Source: Emergencia sp. 1XD21-10 (GTDB lineage Bacteria; Bacillota; Clostridia; Peptostreptococcales; Anaerovoracaceae). Taken from it: a DNA stretch of 64,000 bases. The notes under the pieces were generated by a model. The model was given only the letters and a program-made list of their open reading frames with translations. It did no database searches and was not told the origin of the DNA. Both the position numbers and the translations under genes were made by a program. The stretch is taken from the NCBI RefSeq assembly GCF_009936045.1, contig NZ_QWEQ01000020.1, positions 1-64,000 of the forward strand. The letters are read 5' to 3'. Positions 8,391 to 16,878 of this stretch are shown piece by piece (within the stretch, counting starts at the first letter, position 1; each line of letters begins with the position of its first letter).

Positions 8391-9794
8391 ATGAGCAAAG
8401 AAGTTACTATGGAAAAAATCGTTGCACTGGCGAAAAACAGAGGTTTTGTGTTTCCGGGATCGGAGATTTATGGAGGACTTGCAAATACTTGGGATTACGG
8501 TCCTTTAGGTGTGGAATTTAAAAATAACGTCAAGAAAGCCTGGTGGAAAAAGTTTGTACAGGAATCGAAATACAATGTGGGCCTTGATGCTGCTATTTTG
8601 ATGAATCCGAGAACGTGGGAAGCATCCGGTCATGTAGGCGGCTTTGCGGACCCGCTAATCGACTGTAAGGAATGTAAATCCAGATTCAGGGCTGACAAGT
8701 TGATTGAAGAGTACATGCAGGAAAACGGCATGGAAGTTCTTCCTGTTGACGGCTGGTCCAATGAAAAACTGGAAGGATATATTGCCGAAAAAGGGATTAA
8801 ATGCCCAGATTGTGGAAAGAGTAATTTTACAGGCATCAGACAGTTTAACCTGATGTTTAAGACTTTTCAGGGAGTGACAGAGGATTCCAAGGCGGAGATT
8901 TACCTGAGGCCTGAAACTGCGCAGGGTATTTTCGTAAACTTTAAGAATGTACAGAGAACGGCAAGAAAGAAAATTCCGTTTGGTATCGCCCAGATTGGTA
9001 AATCCTTCCGTAACGAGATTACGCCGGGTAACTTTACATTCAGGACCAGAGAGTTTGAGCAGATGGAACTGGAATTCTTCTGTAAGCCGGGAACCGATTT
9101 GGAGTGGTTTGACTATTGGAAGCAATACTGCATTAACTTCCTCAAATCTCTGAATATGAATATGGAAAATATCAGAACCAGAGATCACGAGAAAGAAGAA
9201 CTTTCTCACTACAGCAATGCAACCACTGACCTGGAATACTTATTCCCGTTTGGCTGGGGTGAACTTTGGGGGATTGCAGACAGAACTGACTTTGACCTGA
9301 GACAGCACAGTGAGTTCTCCGGACAGGAAATGAACTATGTAGATTCAGAAACGGGCGAAAAGTATATTCCGTACTGTATTGAGCCGTCTCTGGGTGCAGA
9401 CAGAGTTGCACTGGCATTCCTCGTTGACGCATACTGTGAAGAAACTTTGACTGATGGAAACGGAAAGGAAGACACCAGAGTTGTGATGAAATTCCATCCG
9501 GCGCTTGCGCCATTTAAGGCTGCGGTACTTCCTCTTGCAAAGAAGCTGGCGCCGGTTGCCGAACCTGTTTATGAAGAACTTGCGAAGTATTTCAGCGTGG
9601 ACTACGATGCAGCTGGATCTATCGGAAAGAGATACAGAAGAGAAGATGAAATTGGTACACCGTTCTGCATCTGTGTAGATTTTGATACGGAAACTGACGG
9701 ATGTGTGACCATTCGTGACAGAGATACAATGGAGCAGGTTAGACTGCCGATTGGGGAAGTAAAGGGATACATCGAAGAAAAGCTAATCTTTTAA
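8391..9794 (+). CDS. glyQS: Glycyl-tRNA synthetase, dimeric type
   Basis: Class II aminoacyl-tRNA synthetase charging tRNA-Gly, 467 residues from ATG 8391. The opening [20 protein letters not shown], class II motif 2 region ([21 protein letters not shown]) and motif 3 (EPSLGADR) are all present, followed by the anticodon-binding domain. Two CxxC pairs (CKECKSRF and CPDCGKSN) flank the insertion. The frame is open back to GTG 8364, but that start has no ribosome binding site. ATG 8409 is another possible start. Confidence 0.96.
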   Translation: MSKEVTMEKIVALAKNRGFVFPGSEIYGGLANTWDYGPLGVEFKNNVKKAWWKKFVQESKYNVGLDAAILMNPRTWEASGHVGGFADPLIDCKECKSRFRADKLIEEYMQENGMEVLPVDGWSNEKLEGYIAEKGIKCPDCGKSNFTGIRQFNLMFKTFQGVTEDSKAEIYLRPETAQGIFVNFKNVQRTARKKIPFGIAQIGKSFRNEITPGNFTFRTREFEQMELEFFCKPGTDLEWFDYWKQYCINFLKSLNMNMENIRTRDHEKEELSHYSNATTDLEYLFPFGWGELWGIADRTDFDLRQHSEFSGQEMNYVDSETGEKYIPYCIEPSLGADRVALAFLVDAYCEETLTDGNGKEDTRVVMKFHPALAPFKAAVLPLAKKLAPVAEPVYEELAKYFSVDYDAAGSIGKRYRREDEIGTPFCICVDFDTETDGCVTIRDRDTMEQVRLPIGEVKGYIEEKLIF

Positions 9795-9818
9795 TCGGTG
9801 GAAGAAGGAGATTAGAGC

Positions 9819-11867
9819 ATGAGCAAATTTGTATATGCGTTTAACGAAGGCTCAAAGGACCTCGTAGGGCTTCTCGGCGTAAAGGGGGCAAATCTGGCTG
9901 AAATGACCAGAATTGGACTGCCGGTACCTTTTGGATTTACTGTGACAACGCAGGCGTGCAATCAATATGTTGAACAGGATTGCACGATTGGCGAGGATAT
10001 CGTTGCTGAAATATTTGTGAAGCTTGAGGAACTGGAAGAAGTCACCGGAAAAAGATTTGCTGATAAAGAGAATCCTTTGTTGGTGGCGGTTCGCCCTAGT
10101 GCAGCGTGTGCTGATGTTCAGACGCCGGATACTATCTTGAATCTTGGATTAAACGATGATATAGCAGAATGTTTGAGTCAGCAGACTGCAAATTCCGGAT
10201 TTGCTTATGACTGTTACAGAAGACTGCAGCAGATGTATGAAGCGACAGTGGGATGCGGAAGTTTTCCGCAAAATCCAAAGGAGCAGCTCCTTGCTGCAAT
10301 TGCCGCTATATTTTCTGCATGGCATAGCACAGATACACAGGGTGCAGGTATTGCAGTCTGCGTGCAGGCTATGGTGTTTGGAAATCTGGGAGAGGATTCC
10401 TGCACCGGAATTGCCCATTCCAGAAACCCAGAAAATGGTGAGAACTTGCTCTTAGGAGAATTCTTGCAAAACGCGCAGGGAAAACTGAAGGCGACAGAGT
10501 CGGGGCGCTGCGCAGTAAAATCTTTGAAAGAAATGCCAATGATTTTCCCTGCTGCTTATGAAGAACTTATGCGGATTTCTGCGGTATTGGAAAAGTATTT
10601 TTTGGACATGCAGGACATGGAATTTGTCGTTGAGCGCGGTAAGCTGTGTATGGTGCAGACCGGTGCTGCGAAGCGAACTGCGGAAGCGGCAGTAAAAGCG
10701 GCGGCAGATATGGCTAGCGAAGGACTGATTACCAAGGAAACGGCGGTTTTGAGAATTGATCCAAGCAGGACCTCCTGCTTAAACGGTGGCTGTGCTGAAG
10801 AATTGGAAAAAATTCTGTCTTGGGCTGACGAAATTAGGACACTGAAAATCAGAGCCAATGTGGACAGACTGGAGGAACTGCAAACAGCAGCAGACTTTGG
10901 TGCAGAAGGAATTGGACTTTGCCGAACGGAACAGGTTCTTCTTAAAAGAGAAAATTTGCCAATAATCTGTCAGGCGATGATGGCAGATAGTCAGCAGCAA
11001 AGAGCCCATGCTCTGGAAAAACTGTTTCAGTATCAAAAAGAGTGTTTTAAGACAATCTATGAAGTGATGGAGGATAGACCTGTCGCCATTCGGCTGCTGG
11101 ATGCGCCTCTTTCTACGTACCTGCCTCATACAGAGGAGGATATTAGATGGGTTTCAGCATGTACAGGTATTTCCTGTACGCAGATTGAAAAAACATATAA
11201 GCGGCTTCAGGAAATGAATCCTATGTTGGGTCACAGAGGTTGCAGACTAGCTGTTACTTATCCGGAAATGGCGGAAATGCAGACTCGTGCTATTATAGAA
11301 GCCGCTATCGAGGTGCAGCAGCAAAAAGGTATTGAAATTTCACCAGAGATTATGGTGCCGCTCATTGGAATTGATAAAGAGATGGAATTTGTCAAGGACA
11401 TCGTAGTTAGAACGGCACAGCAGTGTAGCGAAAAGAGTGGCTGTGAAGTACGCTTTTATGTGGGCACTATGATTGAAGTACCCAGAGCAGCACTGATTGC
11501 GGATAAAGTAGCGAAAGAGGTGGATTTTTTCTCCTTTGGTGCCAGCGATTTGACGCAAATGACCTTTGGATTTTCTAGAAACGACACGGAACTAATGATT
11601 GCAGAATATATCCGAAAAGGAATTTTAACGGAGGACCCGTTTCAGACCATCGACAGAGACGGAATTGGAAGCCTGATGGATACAGCTGTTAAGGCAGGCA
11701 GACAGGTGAAGCCAACCTTAAAAATCGGGCTTTGCGGTGAACACGGGGGAGATCCTGCCAGCATTGCGTTCTGTCACCAGCTTGGACTGAACTATGTGTC
11801 CTGCAGACCGCAGCTTTTATCTGCTGCAAGAATTGCGGCAGCGCAGGCGGTGCTAAACGATAAGTAA
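9819..11867 (+). CDS. Pyruvate phosphate dikinase-like protein lacking the phosphohistidine domain
   Basis: 682 residues against about 875 for true PPDK. Residues 1-310 resemble the ATP-grasp domain (VKGANLAEM, DTILNLGLND, FGNLGEDSCTG, DMQDMEF). Residues 330-682 resemble the PEP/pyruvate TIM barrel (WADEIRTLKIRAN, GLCRTE, LGHRGCRL, MIEVPRAAL, CGEHGGDP). The swivel domain that carries the catalytic His (TxGGMTSHAA in PPDK) is absent: sequence passes from one domain to the other at residues 315-333. A second gap after residue 144 removes about 55 residues. QTR is QTG at 280-282 and TND is ASD at 575-577. Full PPDK activity is therefore unlikely; a partial reaction, binding or regulatory role is possible. 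It occupies the place behind glyQS where ppdK is often found. Confidence 0.85.
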   Translation: MSKFVYAFNEGSKDLVGLLGVKGANLAEMTRIGLPVPFGFTVTTQACNQYVEQDCTIGEDIVAEIFVKLEELEEVTGKRFADKENPLLVAVRPSAACADVQTPDTILNLGLNDDIAECLSQQTANSGFAYDCYRRLQQMYEATVGCGSFPQNPKEQLLAAIAAIFSAWHSTDTQGAGIAVCVQAMVFGNLGEDSCTGIAHSRNPENGENLLLGEFLQNAQGKLKATESGRCAVKSLKEMPMIFPAAYEELMRISAVLEKYFLDMQDMEFVVERGKLCMVQTGAAKRTAEAAVKAAADMASEGLITKETAVLRIDPSRTSCLNGGCAEELEKILSWADEIRTLKIRANVDRLEELQTAADFGAEGIGLCRTEQVLLKRENLPIICQAMMADSQQQRAHALEKLFQYQKECFKTIYEVMEDRPVAIRLLDAPLSTYLPHTEEDIRWVSACTGISCTQIEKTYKRLQEMNPMLGHRGCRLAVTYPEMAEMQTRAIIEAAIEVQQQKGIEISPEIMVPLIGIDKEMEFVKDIVVRTAQQCSEKSGCEVRFYVGTMIEVPRAALIADKVAKEVDFFSFGASDLTQMTFGFSRNDTELMIAEYIRKGILTEDPFQTIDRDGIGSLMDTAVKAGRQVKPTLKIGLCGEHGGDPASIAFCHQLGLNYVSCRPQLLSAARIAAAQAVLNDK

Positions 11868-11883
11868 TAGCAAGATAATAGGC

Positions 11884-11919
11884 GGACCTCCTGTGGATTT
11901 TGCAGCGAGGTCTGTTTTG
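11884..11919 (+). terminator. Probable terminator after the PPDK-like gene
   Basis: Stem GACCTC (11885-11890) with GAGGTC (11907-11912), an inner CTG/CAG pairing, and a TGTTTTG tail. Moderate strength. Confidence 0.55.
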
Positions 11920-11930
11920 TAAAAGGTAGC

Positions 11931-11966
11931 TTCAGAAATTGACAAAATTTTGTCAAAAATTCTGAA
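11931..11966. promoter_or_regulatory. Nested palindrome upstream of the exporter promoter
   Basis: The perfect 18-bp palindrome TTGACAAAATTTTGTCAA (11939-11956) sits inside outer arms TTCAGAA (11931-11937) and TTCTGAA (11960-11966). It ends 6 bases before the -35 box of the promoter at 11973, so it is a candidate operator; no T-run follows it. Confidence 0.45.
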
Positions 11967-11972
11967 AGAGTA

Positions 11973-12001
11973 TTTACATTGGCGCAAAAATATTATATAA
12001 T
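11973..12001 (+). promoter_or_regulatory. Sigma-A promoter of the exporter-nfeD-SPFH genes
   Basis: TTTACA (11973-11978), 17-base spacer, perfect TATAAT (11996-12001). Confidence 0.75.
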
Positions 12002-12030
12002 TTAATAAAGTAGGAGTAATTGAGATTTAA

Positions 12031-12507
12031 ATGATGAGTTTTTGGGGAACACATACTGGCAATTTAATGATGACAATGCTGATTTCCATGGTTCCCGTTC
12101 TCGAACTGCGAGGAGCAATCCCCGCAGGTGTAGCAGCGGGACTTTCTGTAAAAGAAGCGCTTGTCGTTTCGATTATAGGTAATCTGCTGCCAGTACCGAT
12201 TATTATTCTCTTTGTCAGAAAAGTTTTTGACTGGATGAGAAAAAAAAGCGAGAGACTGGATTTTCTTGTGTGCCGCTTTGAAGAGAAAGCGAAGAAACAG
12301 TCTGTCATGATTGATAAATACGAATGGTTTGGTCTAGTGCTTTTAGTAGCAGTGCCACTTCCAGGCACCGGCGCTTGGACCGGCGCACTGGTAGCAGCTA
12401 TGTTGAATATGCGACTGAAGAGAGCACTGCCGGCTGTCTTTATCGGCGTAGTAATTGCCGGAATTGTTGTCTCTTATATCACATACGGGGCAAGTATGCT
12501 GATTTAA
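12031..12507 (+). CDS. Small multi-drug export family membrane protein (COG2426)
   Basis: 158 residues with four to five hydrophobic segments and the family hallmarks VPVLELRGAIPAG near residue 18 and PLPGTGAWTGALVA near residue 110. The family is annotated as putative small multi-drug export protein; substrate and energetics are not established. A candidate operator and a strong promoter lie directly upstream. The next gene starts 53 bases downstream on the same strand. Confidence 0.85.
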   Translation: MMSFWGTHTGNLMMTMLISMVPVLELRGAIPAGVAAGLSVKEALVVSIIGNLLPVPIIILFVRKVFDWMRKKSERLDFLVCRFEEKAKKQSVMIDKYEWFGLVLLVAVPLPGTGAWTGALVAAMLNMRLKRALPAVFIGVVIAGIVVSYITYGASMLI

Positions 12508-12560
12508 GAATATAGAAAGTAAGCCTTTGATTAAGAAAGAAACGCAAGGAGGAGGTAAGA

Positions 12561-13019
12561 TTGTTGACGATTTTAGGACTGACAGTTAGCATGTCGGTAT
12601 TCTGGCTTGTTGCGACGATTGTCTTTGTCGTAGTAGAGGGCTTGACTATGGGACTGACCACCATCTGGTTTGCAGGCGGCGCAGTGATTGCACTTGCGGC
12701 TTCGCTTTTAGGTGCAGGCATTGCTGTGCAGGTAGTACTTTTCTTTGTTGTATCCGTTGTTCTGCTGGTTTCAACGAGGAAACTCTTCGTCAAGAAGCTG
12801 CAAACCGGTGTAGAGAAGACCAATGTTGATGCACTGATTGGAAAAGAAGCCGTTGTTATTTCAGCGATTAAACCTTTTGAACCGGGTATCATCAAGCTTT
12901 CTGGTCAGGATTGGACTGCAGTCAGCCAGAACAGCGAGGATTCTCTGGATGAAGGAAGCAAGGTTAAAGTGATTAGGATAGAAGGGGTCAAAGCAGTTGT
13001 AGCCCCTTGGATTCAGTAA
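12561..13019 (+). CDS. NfeD-like membrane protein
   Basis: 152 residues. Three hydrophobic segments occupy the first ~75 residues and a C-terminal OB-fold follows (DALIGKEAVVISAIKPFEPGIIKLSGQDWTAVS), the architecture of short NfeD proteins. These form pairs with SPFH/stomatin proteins, as with the next gene. The TTG at 12561 is the start because AAGGAGGAGGT (12546-12556) lies just upstream. Likely acts in membrane microdomain organisation or quality control (inferred from the family). Confidence 0.9.
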   Translation: MLTILGLTVSMSVFWLVATIVFVVVEGLTMGLTTIWFAGGAVIALAASLLGAGIAVQVVLFFVVSVVLLVSTRKLFVKKLQTGVEKTNVDALIGKEAVVISAIKPFEPGIIKLSGQDWTAVSQNSEDSLDEGSKVKVIRIEGVKAVVAPWIQ

Positions 13020-13029
13020 GGAGATTAAT

Positions 13030-13965
13030 ATGGAAGCTATTATTAATGTAATTATTATCGCAATCGTGATTGTTATTCTGATTTCTCTGGTTGTAACCAA
13101 TATCAGAATCGTGCCGCAGGCAAGAGCCTATGTCATCGAAAGGCTGGGTGCATATAAAGGAACCTGGCAGGTGGGTCTCCACTTCAAAATTCCTCTCATC
13201 GATAAAATTTCAAGAAAAGTATCTTTGAAGGAAAAAGTCATCGATTTTCCGCCTCAGCCGGTAATCACCAAGGATAACGTAACCATGGAAATTGATACAG
13301 TTGTATATTTCCAGATTACTGATCCGAAGCTCTATACTTACGGTGTAGAAAGCCCGATGGACGCTATCGAAAATCTGACAGCAACAACCCTTCGAAATAT
13401 CATCGGTGAGCTGGAGCTGGACGAATCCCTGACAAGCCGTGAGCACATCAACACTAAAATTAGAATGGTGCTGGATGAGGCGACTGACCCATGGGGTATA
13501 AAAATCAACCGTGTAGAAGTAAAGAACATTACACCGCCGAGAGATATTCAGATGGCTATGGAAAAACAGATGCGTGCGGAACGTGAAAGAAGAGAGGCAA
13601 TCCTCAGAGCTGAAGGTGAAAAGAAATCCGCAGTGCTGATTGCAGAGGGTAATAAAGAGGCTATGATTCTGGAAGCACAGGCAAGCAAAGAGTCTAAAAT
13701 TTTGGAAGCTGAGGCCAGAAAGGAAGCTGCAATCAGAGAAGCAGAAGGTGAAGCAGAAGCCATCAGAATGGTACAGCAGGCGACCGCTGACGGTATTAGG
13801 ATGTTGGTAGAATCTCAGCCGAATAAAGAGGTTATTGCACTGCAGAGTCTGAACTCCTTTGAGAAGGCAGCAGACGGGAAGGCGACCAAGATTATCATTC
13901 CGTCCGAAATTTCTGGTCTTGCAGGCCTTGCAACTTCTCTGAAGGAATTGGTAAAAGAAGACTAA
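13030..13965 (+). CDS. SPFH/stomatin-like (slipin) protein
   Basis: 311 residues: one N-terminal membrane segment, an SPFH domain starting with VPQARAYVIERLGAYKGTWQVGLHFKIP, then a long charged coiled-coil rich in Ala/Glu/Lys (roughly residues 170-250), and a short hydrophobic C-terminal tail. Stomatin-type proteins oligomerise on the membrane. It is placed 10 bases after nfeD, the classic operon pair, and is closed by a strong terminator. Confidence 0.93.
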   Translation: MEAIINVIIIAIVIVILISLVVTNIRIVPQARAYVIERLGAYKGTWQVGLHFKIPLIDKISRKVSLKEKVIDFPPQPVITKDNVTMEIDTVVYFQITDPKLYTYGVESPMDAIENLTATTLRNIIGELELDESLTSREHINTKIRMVLDEATDPWGIKINRVEVKNITPPRDIQMAMEKQMRAERERREAILRAEGEKKSAVLIAEGNKEAMILEAQASKESKILEAEARKEAAIREAEGEAEAIRMVQQATADGIRMLVESQPNKEVIALQSLNSFEKAADGKATKIIIPSEISGLAGLATSLKELVKED

Positions 13966-13996
13966 TCGGATCTGACTAATTGATAAGTAAATAATG

Positions 13997-14035
13997 TAAC
14001 GCAGGAATTTTAGATAGTTCCTGCGTTATTTTTTC
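13997..14035 (+). terminator. Rho-independent terminator after the SPFH gene
   Basis: 11-bp stem TAACGCAGGAA (13997-14007) with TTCCTGCGTTA (14018-14028), followed by TTTTTTC. Confidence 0.92.
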
Positions 14036-14105
14036 TGAGAAAGGTATGCGCCTAAAGATTATACCAATTTTTCTGTCAGTCGTGCGTGCAGCGATTCAGC
14101 TGATG

Positions 14106-14114
14106 TGTTACAAT
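14106..14114 (+). promoter_or_regulatory. Possible extended -10 promoter of the HyuA-type gene
   Basis: TGTTACAAT, i.e. TGn plus TACAAT, 32 bases before the ATG; no clear -35 box. Confidence 0.35.
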
Positions 14115-14146
14115 AAAGGCAATATGAAAGAAAGAAGGAACTCGCC

Positions 14147-16153
14147 ATGATCGGAATTGGAATTGATACTGGGGGAACCTGCACCGATGCAGTGGTATTC
14201 GATACCAGGAGCCATCAGGTGCTTTCTCAGAGTAAGACACTGACAACGAAGCGGGATTTAAAGGCTGGTATTCTAACGGCGCTGAAAGGACTGGAGAAAG
14301 AAGCTGTTTCCAGGGCACAGTATATTTCTTTGTCTACGACTTTGGCGACCAATGCCTGTGTAGAGCATAAGGGAGGCAGAGCTAAGCTGGTGTTGATCGG
14401 TGTAAATCCTGTGCAGATTGAAAAGACCAGGGAGGCTTATGGATTGCCGTCTCTTTCTGAGATCTATTTTATGACAGGGGATGCGAAGAAGGATGACAGT
14501 CCGGAAAACACACCGGACTGGGGAAAACTAAAAGCGGATTTACAAAGTCAGTTTGCAGAGTATGACAGCGCAGCTATTGTGCAGGTCAATCCCAAATACG
14601 ATGATGGAGCCTACGAGATAGAAGCGGCGCGTATCATCGGCGAAAGTCTGGGAATCCCCTGTGTGAGAGGATATGAGCTTTATCAGGAACTGAACGTGCT
14701 TCGCAGAGGTGCGACAGCTTTGCTCAATGCAAGATTGCTTCCGGTAATGGAGGAATTTTTCGCTTCCATCGATGCATCGCTGGCAGAGATGAATTTGCAT
14801 CTGCCTATCGTCATCGTCAGGAGTGACGGTACCATTATGAGCAAGGAGTTTGCTGCACAGAGGCCGGTAGAAACCTTGCTTTGCGGTCTAGCTGCCAGTA
14901 TTATCGGTGCTATGGAGCTTTCCAGCTATGAGGACGCATTGATTGTAGACATCGGCGGAACTACCAGCGATGTAGCATTTGTCAAAAATGGTGTGCCCGT
15001 TTCTACAGAGGGAGGCATTACGATTGGCGAGTGGAAAACAATGGTAAAGGGCGTTTCTATTGATACTTTCGCGCTTGGCGGCGACAGTGCGGTCAAGTAT
15101 AAGGGACGGAATCTTTACCTGGAAAAACGCCGCTATATTCCGCTCTGTATGCTGGCAAGTCAGTATCCGGAAGTGATAAAAAAGCTGAAAACGCTGGTAC
15201 ATATGGATCAGCCTTTCAGCTATCCGGCTCATGAGTTTTTCGTGTTGATGGGAATGCCGGAGAATCTAGCTAGATATACGATCGCAGAACAGCGTTTTAT
15301 TAAGGCGCTGGCTTTAGGACCGTTGATTTTTAAGGACGCTGCAGATGCGGCAAGAATCAGTCCGCATGTTTTGCATATGAAGCGTCTTGAGGACGAAGGG
15401 ATTGTTATGCGTGCGGGGATGACACCCACTGATGCAATGCACGTGTTTGGCGACTATACGGAGTTTGACTGCGAAGCCAGCAGGCTGGGTGCGGCATACC
15501 TTTCTAGCGTAACAAAGCTACCTGCTGAGGAGGTTTGCAAGGAGATTTACAATCTGACAAAGTCCAGATTATACAGTAATCTGGTGCGGATTCTGATGAA
15601 ATATAAGACGGGAAAAGATCTTACGGAAGAGGAAACAGAGCAGTTGGAAAAGCTGACGACAATGATTTTTTCAGATCAAGTTTCTGGAAGTGGATCCTGC
15701 CTGATTCCATCATTTGTGACACCGTCCAGGCTCATTGGAATCGGTGCCCCGACAAAGATTTTTATGGAAGATGTGGCAAGGCTTCTTGGCACTGAGGCAG
15801 ATTTCCCGGAAGCAGGCAAGGTTGCAAACGCTATCGGTGCGGCTATGGGGAATATCAGCACAGAAAGTACGATTATCATCGAACCGTACAAAGGCATCAA
15901 GAGTTCCTATTTGACCTACGTGATTACCGGCGGTGAGAAAACTTTCTCTATTCCTGAATATAGCGAAGCAGTAGAGGCAGCAAAGCGACTGGCAAAACAG
16001 GCGGCAGAGAAGCGCGCAAGGCAGCAGGGAGCCTTAGGAGCCATTGAAGTGGAGCTCACGGTTAAAGAAAATACTTATCAGAGAAATAAATATGCACATC
16101 CGGAACTTTTGGATACGAAGGTTACCGCCAAAGCTCTTTGGGAGCGGGAATAA
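14147..16153 (+). CDS. HyuA-type hydantoinase/oxoprolinase family protein
   Basis: 668 residues. The N-terminus GIGIDTGGTCTDAVVFD is the actin-like ATPase phosphate-binding signature of the HyuA/5-oxoprolinase family, and a second one (DALIVDIGGTTSDVAFVKNG) occurs near residue 265. Family members use ATP to open cyclic amides such as hydantoins or 5-oxoproline, or carboxylate ketones. No HyuB subunit is adjacent, so the substrate cannot be assigned. A hydantoin-racemase-like gene and a DUF917 gene, families that often co-occur with HyuA, lie far downstream at 41.7-43.5 kb. The ATG has AAGGAA upstream. Confidence 0.88.
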   Translation: MIGIGIDTGGTCTDAVVFDTRSHQVLSQSKTLTTKRDLKAGILTALKGLEKEAVSRAQYISLSTTLATNACVEHKGGRAKLVLIGVNPVQIEKTREAYGLPSLSEIYFMTGDAKKDDSPENTPDWGKLKADLQSQFAEYDSAAIVQVNPKYDDGAYEIEAARIIGESLGIPCVRGYELYQELNVLRRGATALLNARLLPVMEEFFASIDASLAEMNLHLPIVIVRSDGTIMSKEFAAQRPVETLLCGLAASIIGAMELSSYEDALIVDIGGTTSDVAFVKNGVPVSTEGGITIGEWKTMVKGVSIDTFALGGDSAVKYKGRNLYLEKRRYIPLCMLASQYPEVIKKLKTLVHMDQPFSYPAHEFFVLMGMPENLARYTIAEQRFIKALALGPLIFKDAADAARISPHVLHMKRLEDEGIVMRAGMTPTDAMHVFGDYTEFDCEASRLGAAYLSSVTKLPAEEVCKEIYNLTKSRLYSNLVRILMKYKTGKDLTEEETEQLEKLTTMIFSDQVSGSGSCLIPSFVTPSRLIGIGAPTKIFMEDVARLLGTEADFPEAGKVANAIGAAMGNISTESTIIIEPYKGIKSSYLTYVITGGEKTFSIPEYSEAVEAAKRLAKQAAEKRARQQGALGAIEVELTVKENTYQRNKYAHPELLDTKVTAKALWERE

Positions 16154-16167
16154 ATAAAAACTGCGAG

Positions 16168-16201
16168 AAAAACGCTGTGGCCTGTGGGCTACAGCGTTTT
16201 T
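16168..16201. terminator. Bidirectional terminator between hyuA-type gene and trmO
   Basis: AAAAACGCTGT (16168-16178) pairs with ACAGCGTTTTT (16191-16201). It serves both converging genes, and the trmO stop lies inside it. Confidence 0.88.
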
Positions 16202-16878
16202 ACTTCTATTATAGTCAGCGTATCATCTGCTACTTGAAACCGCACATCAAAACCTGCGAAATGGATTCCGTAAATCCGCTGCGTGTCGCTTTGGTATGCG
16301 GGGCGTGGATCCTGTGAGAGCACTTCTAAAAGTCCTTTTTGCAGTTTCTCTGGAATCGCAGAACGCAGCGGTGCGGGAAAATTCACCTTTAGCTGATAAT
16401 TTCTGGTTTCTTCCTGAAAGCCACAGACGGCATCCGAATGGCAGTCCGTTGTGATATACGGTTTTATGTCATAAATCGGTGTGCGATCCATTAAATCTGC
16501 GCCGGAAACGAAAATCACTGGACCCAGTTTCGGATCCTGCTTGATTTCTTCTATGCGAACTGATGAGAGAGCAAGACCGTTGGGTCTGAAGGAAGAGCGG
16601 GTTGCAAAGACCCCAACTCGTTTGTTTCCTCCAAGGCGCGGCGGGCGCACCGTAGGCGACCAGTTTTTTTCGGTAATCTGAGGGTTTTCTGAAAATCCCC
16701 AGATAAGCCAGATGTGTGAAAAGCCTTCCAGACCTCGAAGAGAATCCATGCTGCGGTAGGGCTTTTCAAAGATAATCCTGGATTCTATGCCCTGGGCAAG
16801 ACCGCTCTGACGGGGAATCCCGAATTTATCAGGAAATACGCTCTCCATGTGAGCGATAGGCGAAATCAGCAGATTCAT
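16189..16878 (-). CDS. trmO: tRNA (N6-threonylcarbamoyladenosine37-N6)-methyltransferase
   Basis: 229 residues, TrmO/TsaA family, which adds a methyl group to t6A37 in tRNA-Thr using S-adenosylmethionine. Signature parts are IAHMESVFPDKFGIPRQSG at the N-terminus, GLEGFSHIWLIWGF, and the RVGVFATRSSFRPNGLALSS core. The C-terminal half (PAYQSDTQRIYGIHFAGFDV) is the usual small domain. The ATG begins at the base following the malic enzyme stop, so the two are transcribed together. Confidence 0.92.
   Translation of the reverse strand: MNLLISPIAHMESVFPDKFGIPRQSGLAQGIESRIIFEKPYRSMDSLRGLEGFSHIWLIWGFSENPQITEKNWSPTVRPPRLGGNKRVGVFATRSSFRPNGLALSSVRIEEIKQDPKLGPVIFVSGADLMDRTPIYDIKPYITTDCHSDAVCGFQEETRNYQLKVNFPAPLRSAIPEKLQKGLLEVLSQDPRPAYQSDTQRIYGIHFAGFDVRFQVADDTLTIIEVKTL

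Noticed and set aside
8291-8521. 76-codon + frame across the DUF4342-glyQS junction
   Set aside because: Out of frame with both real genes and without its own start signal.
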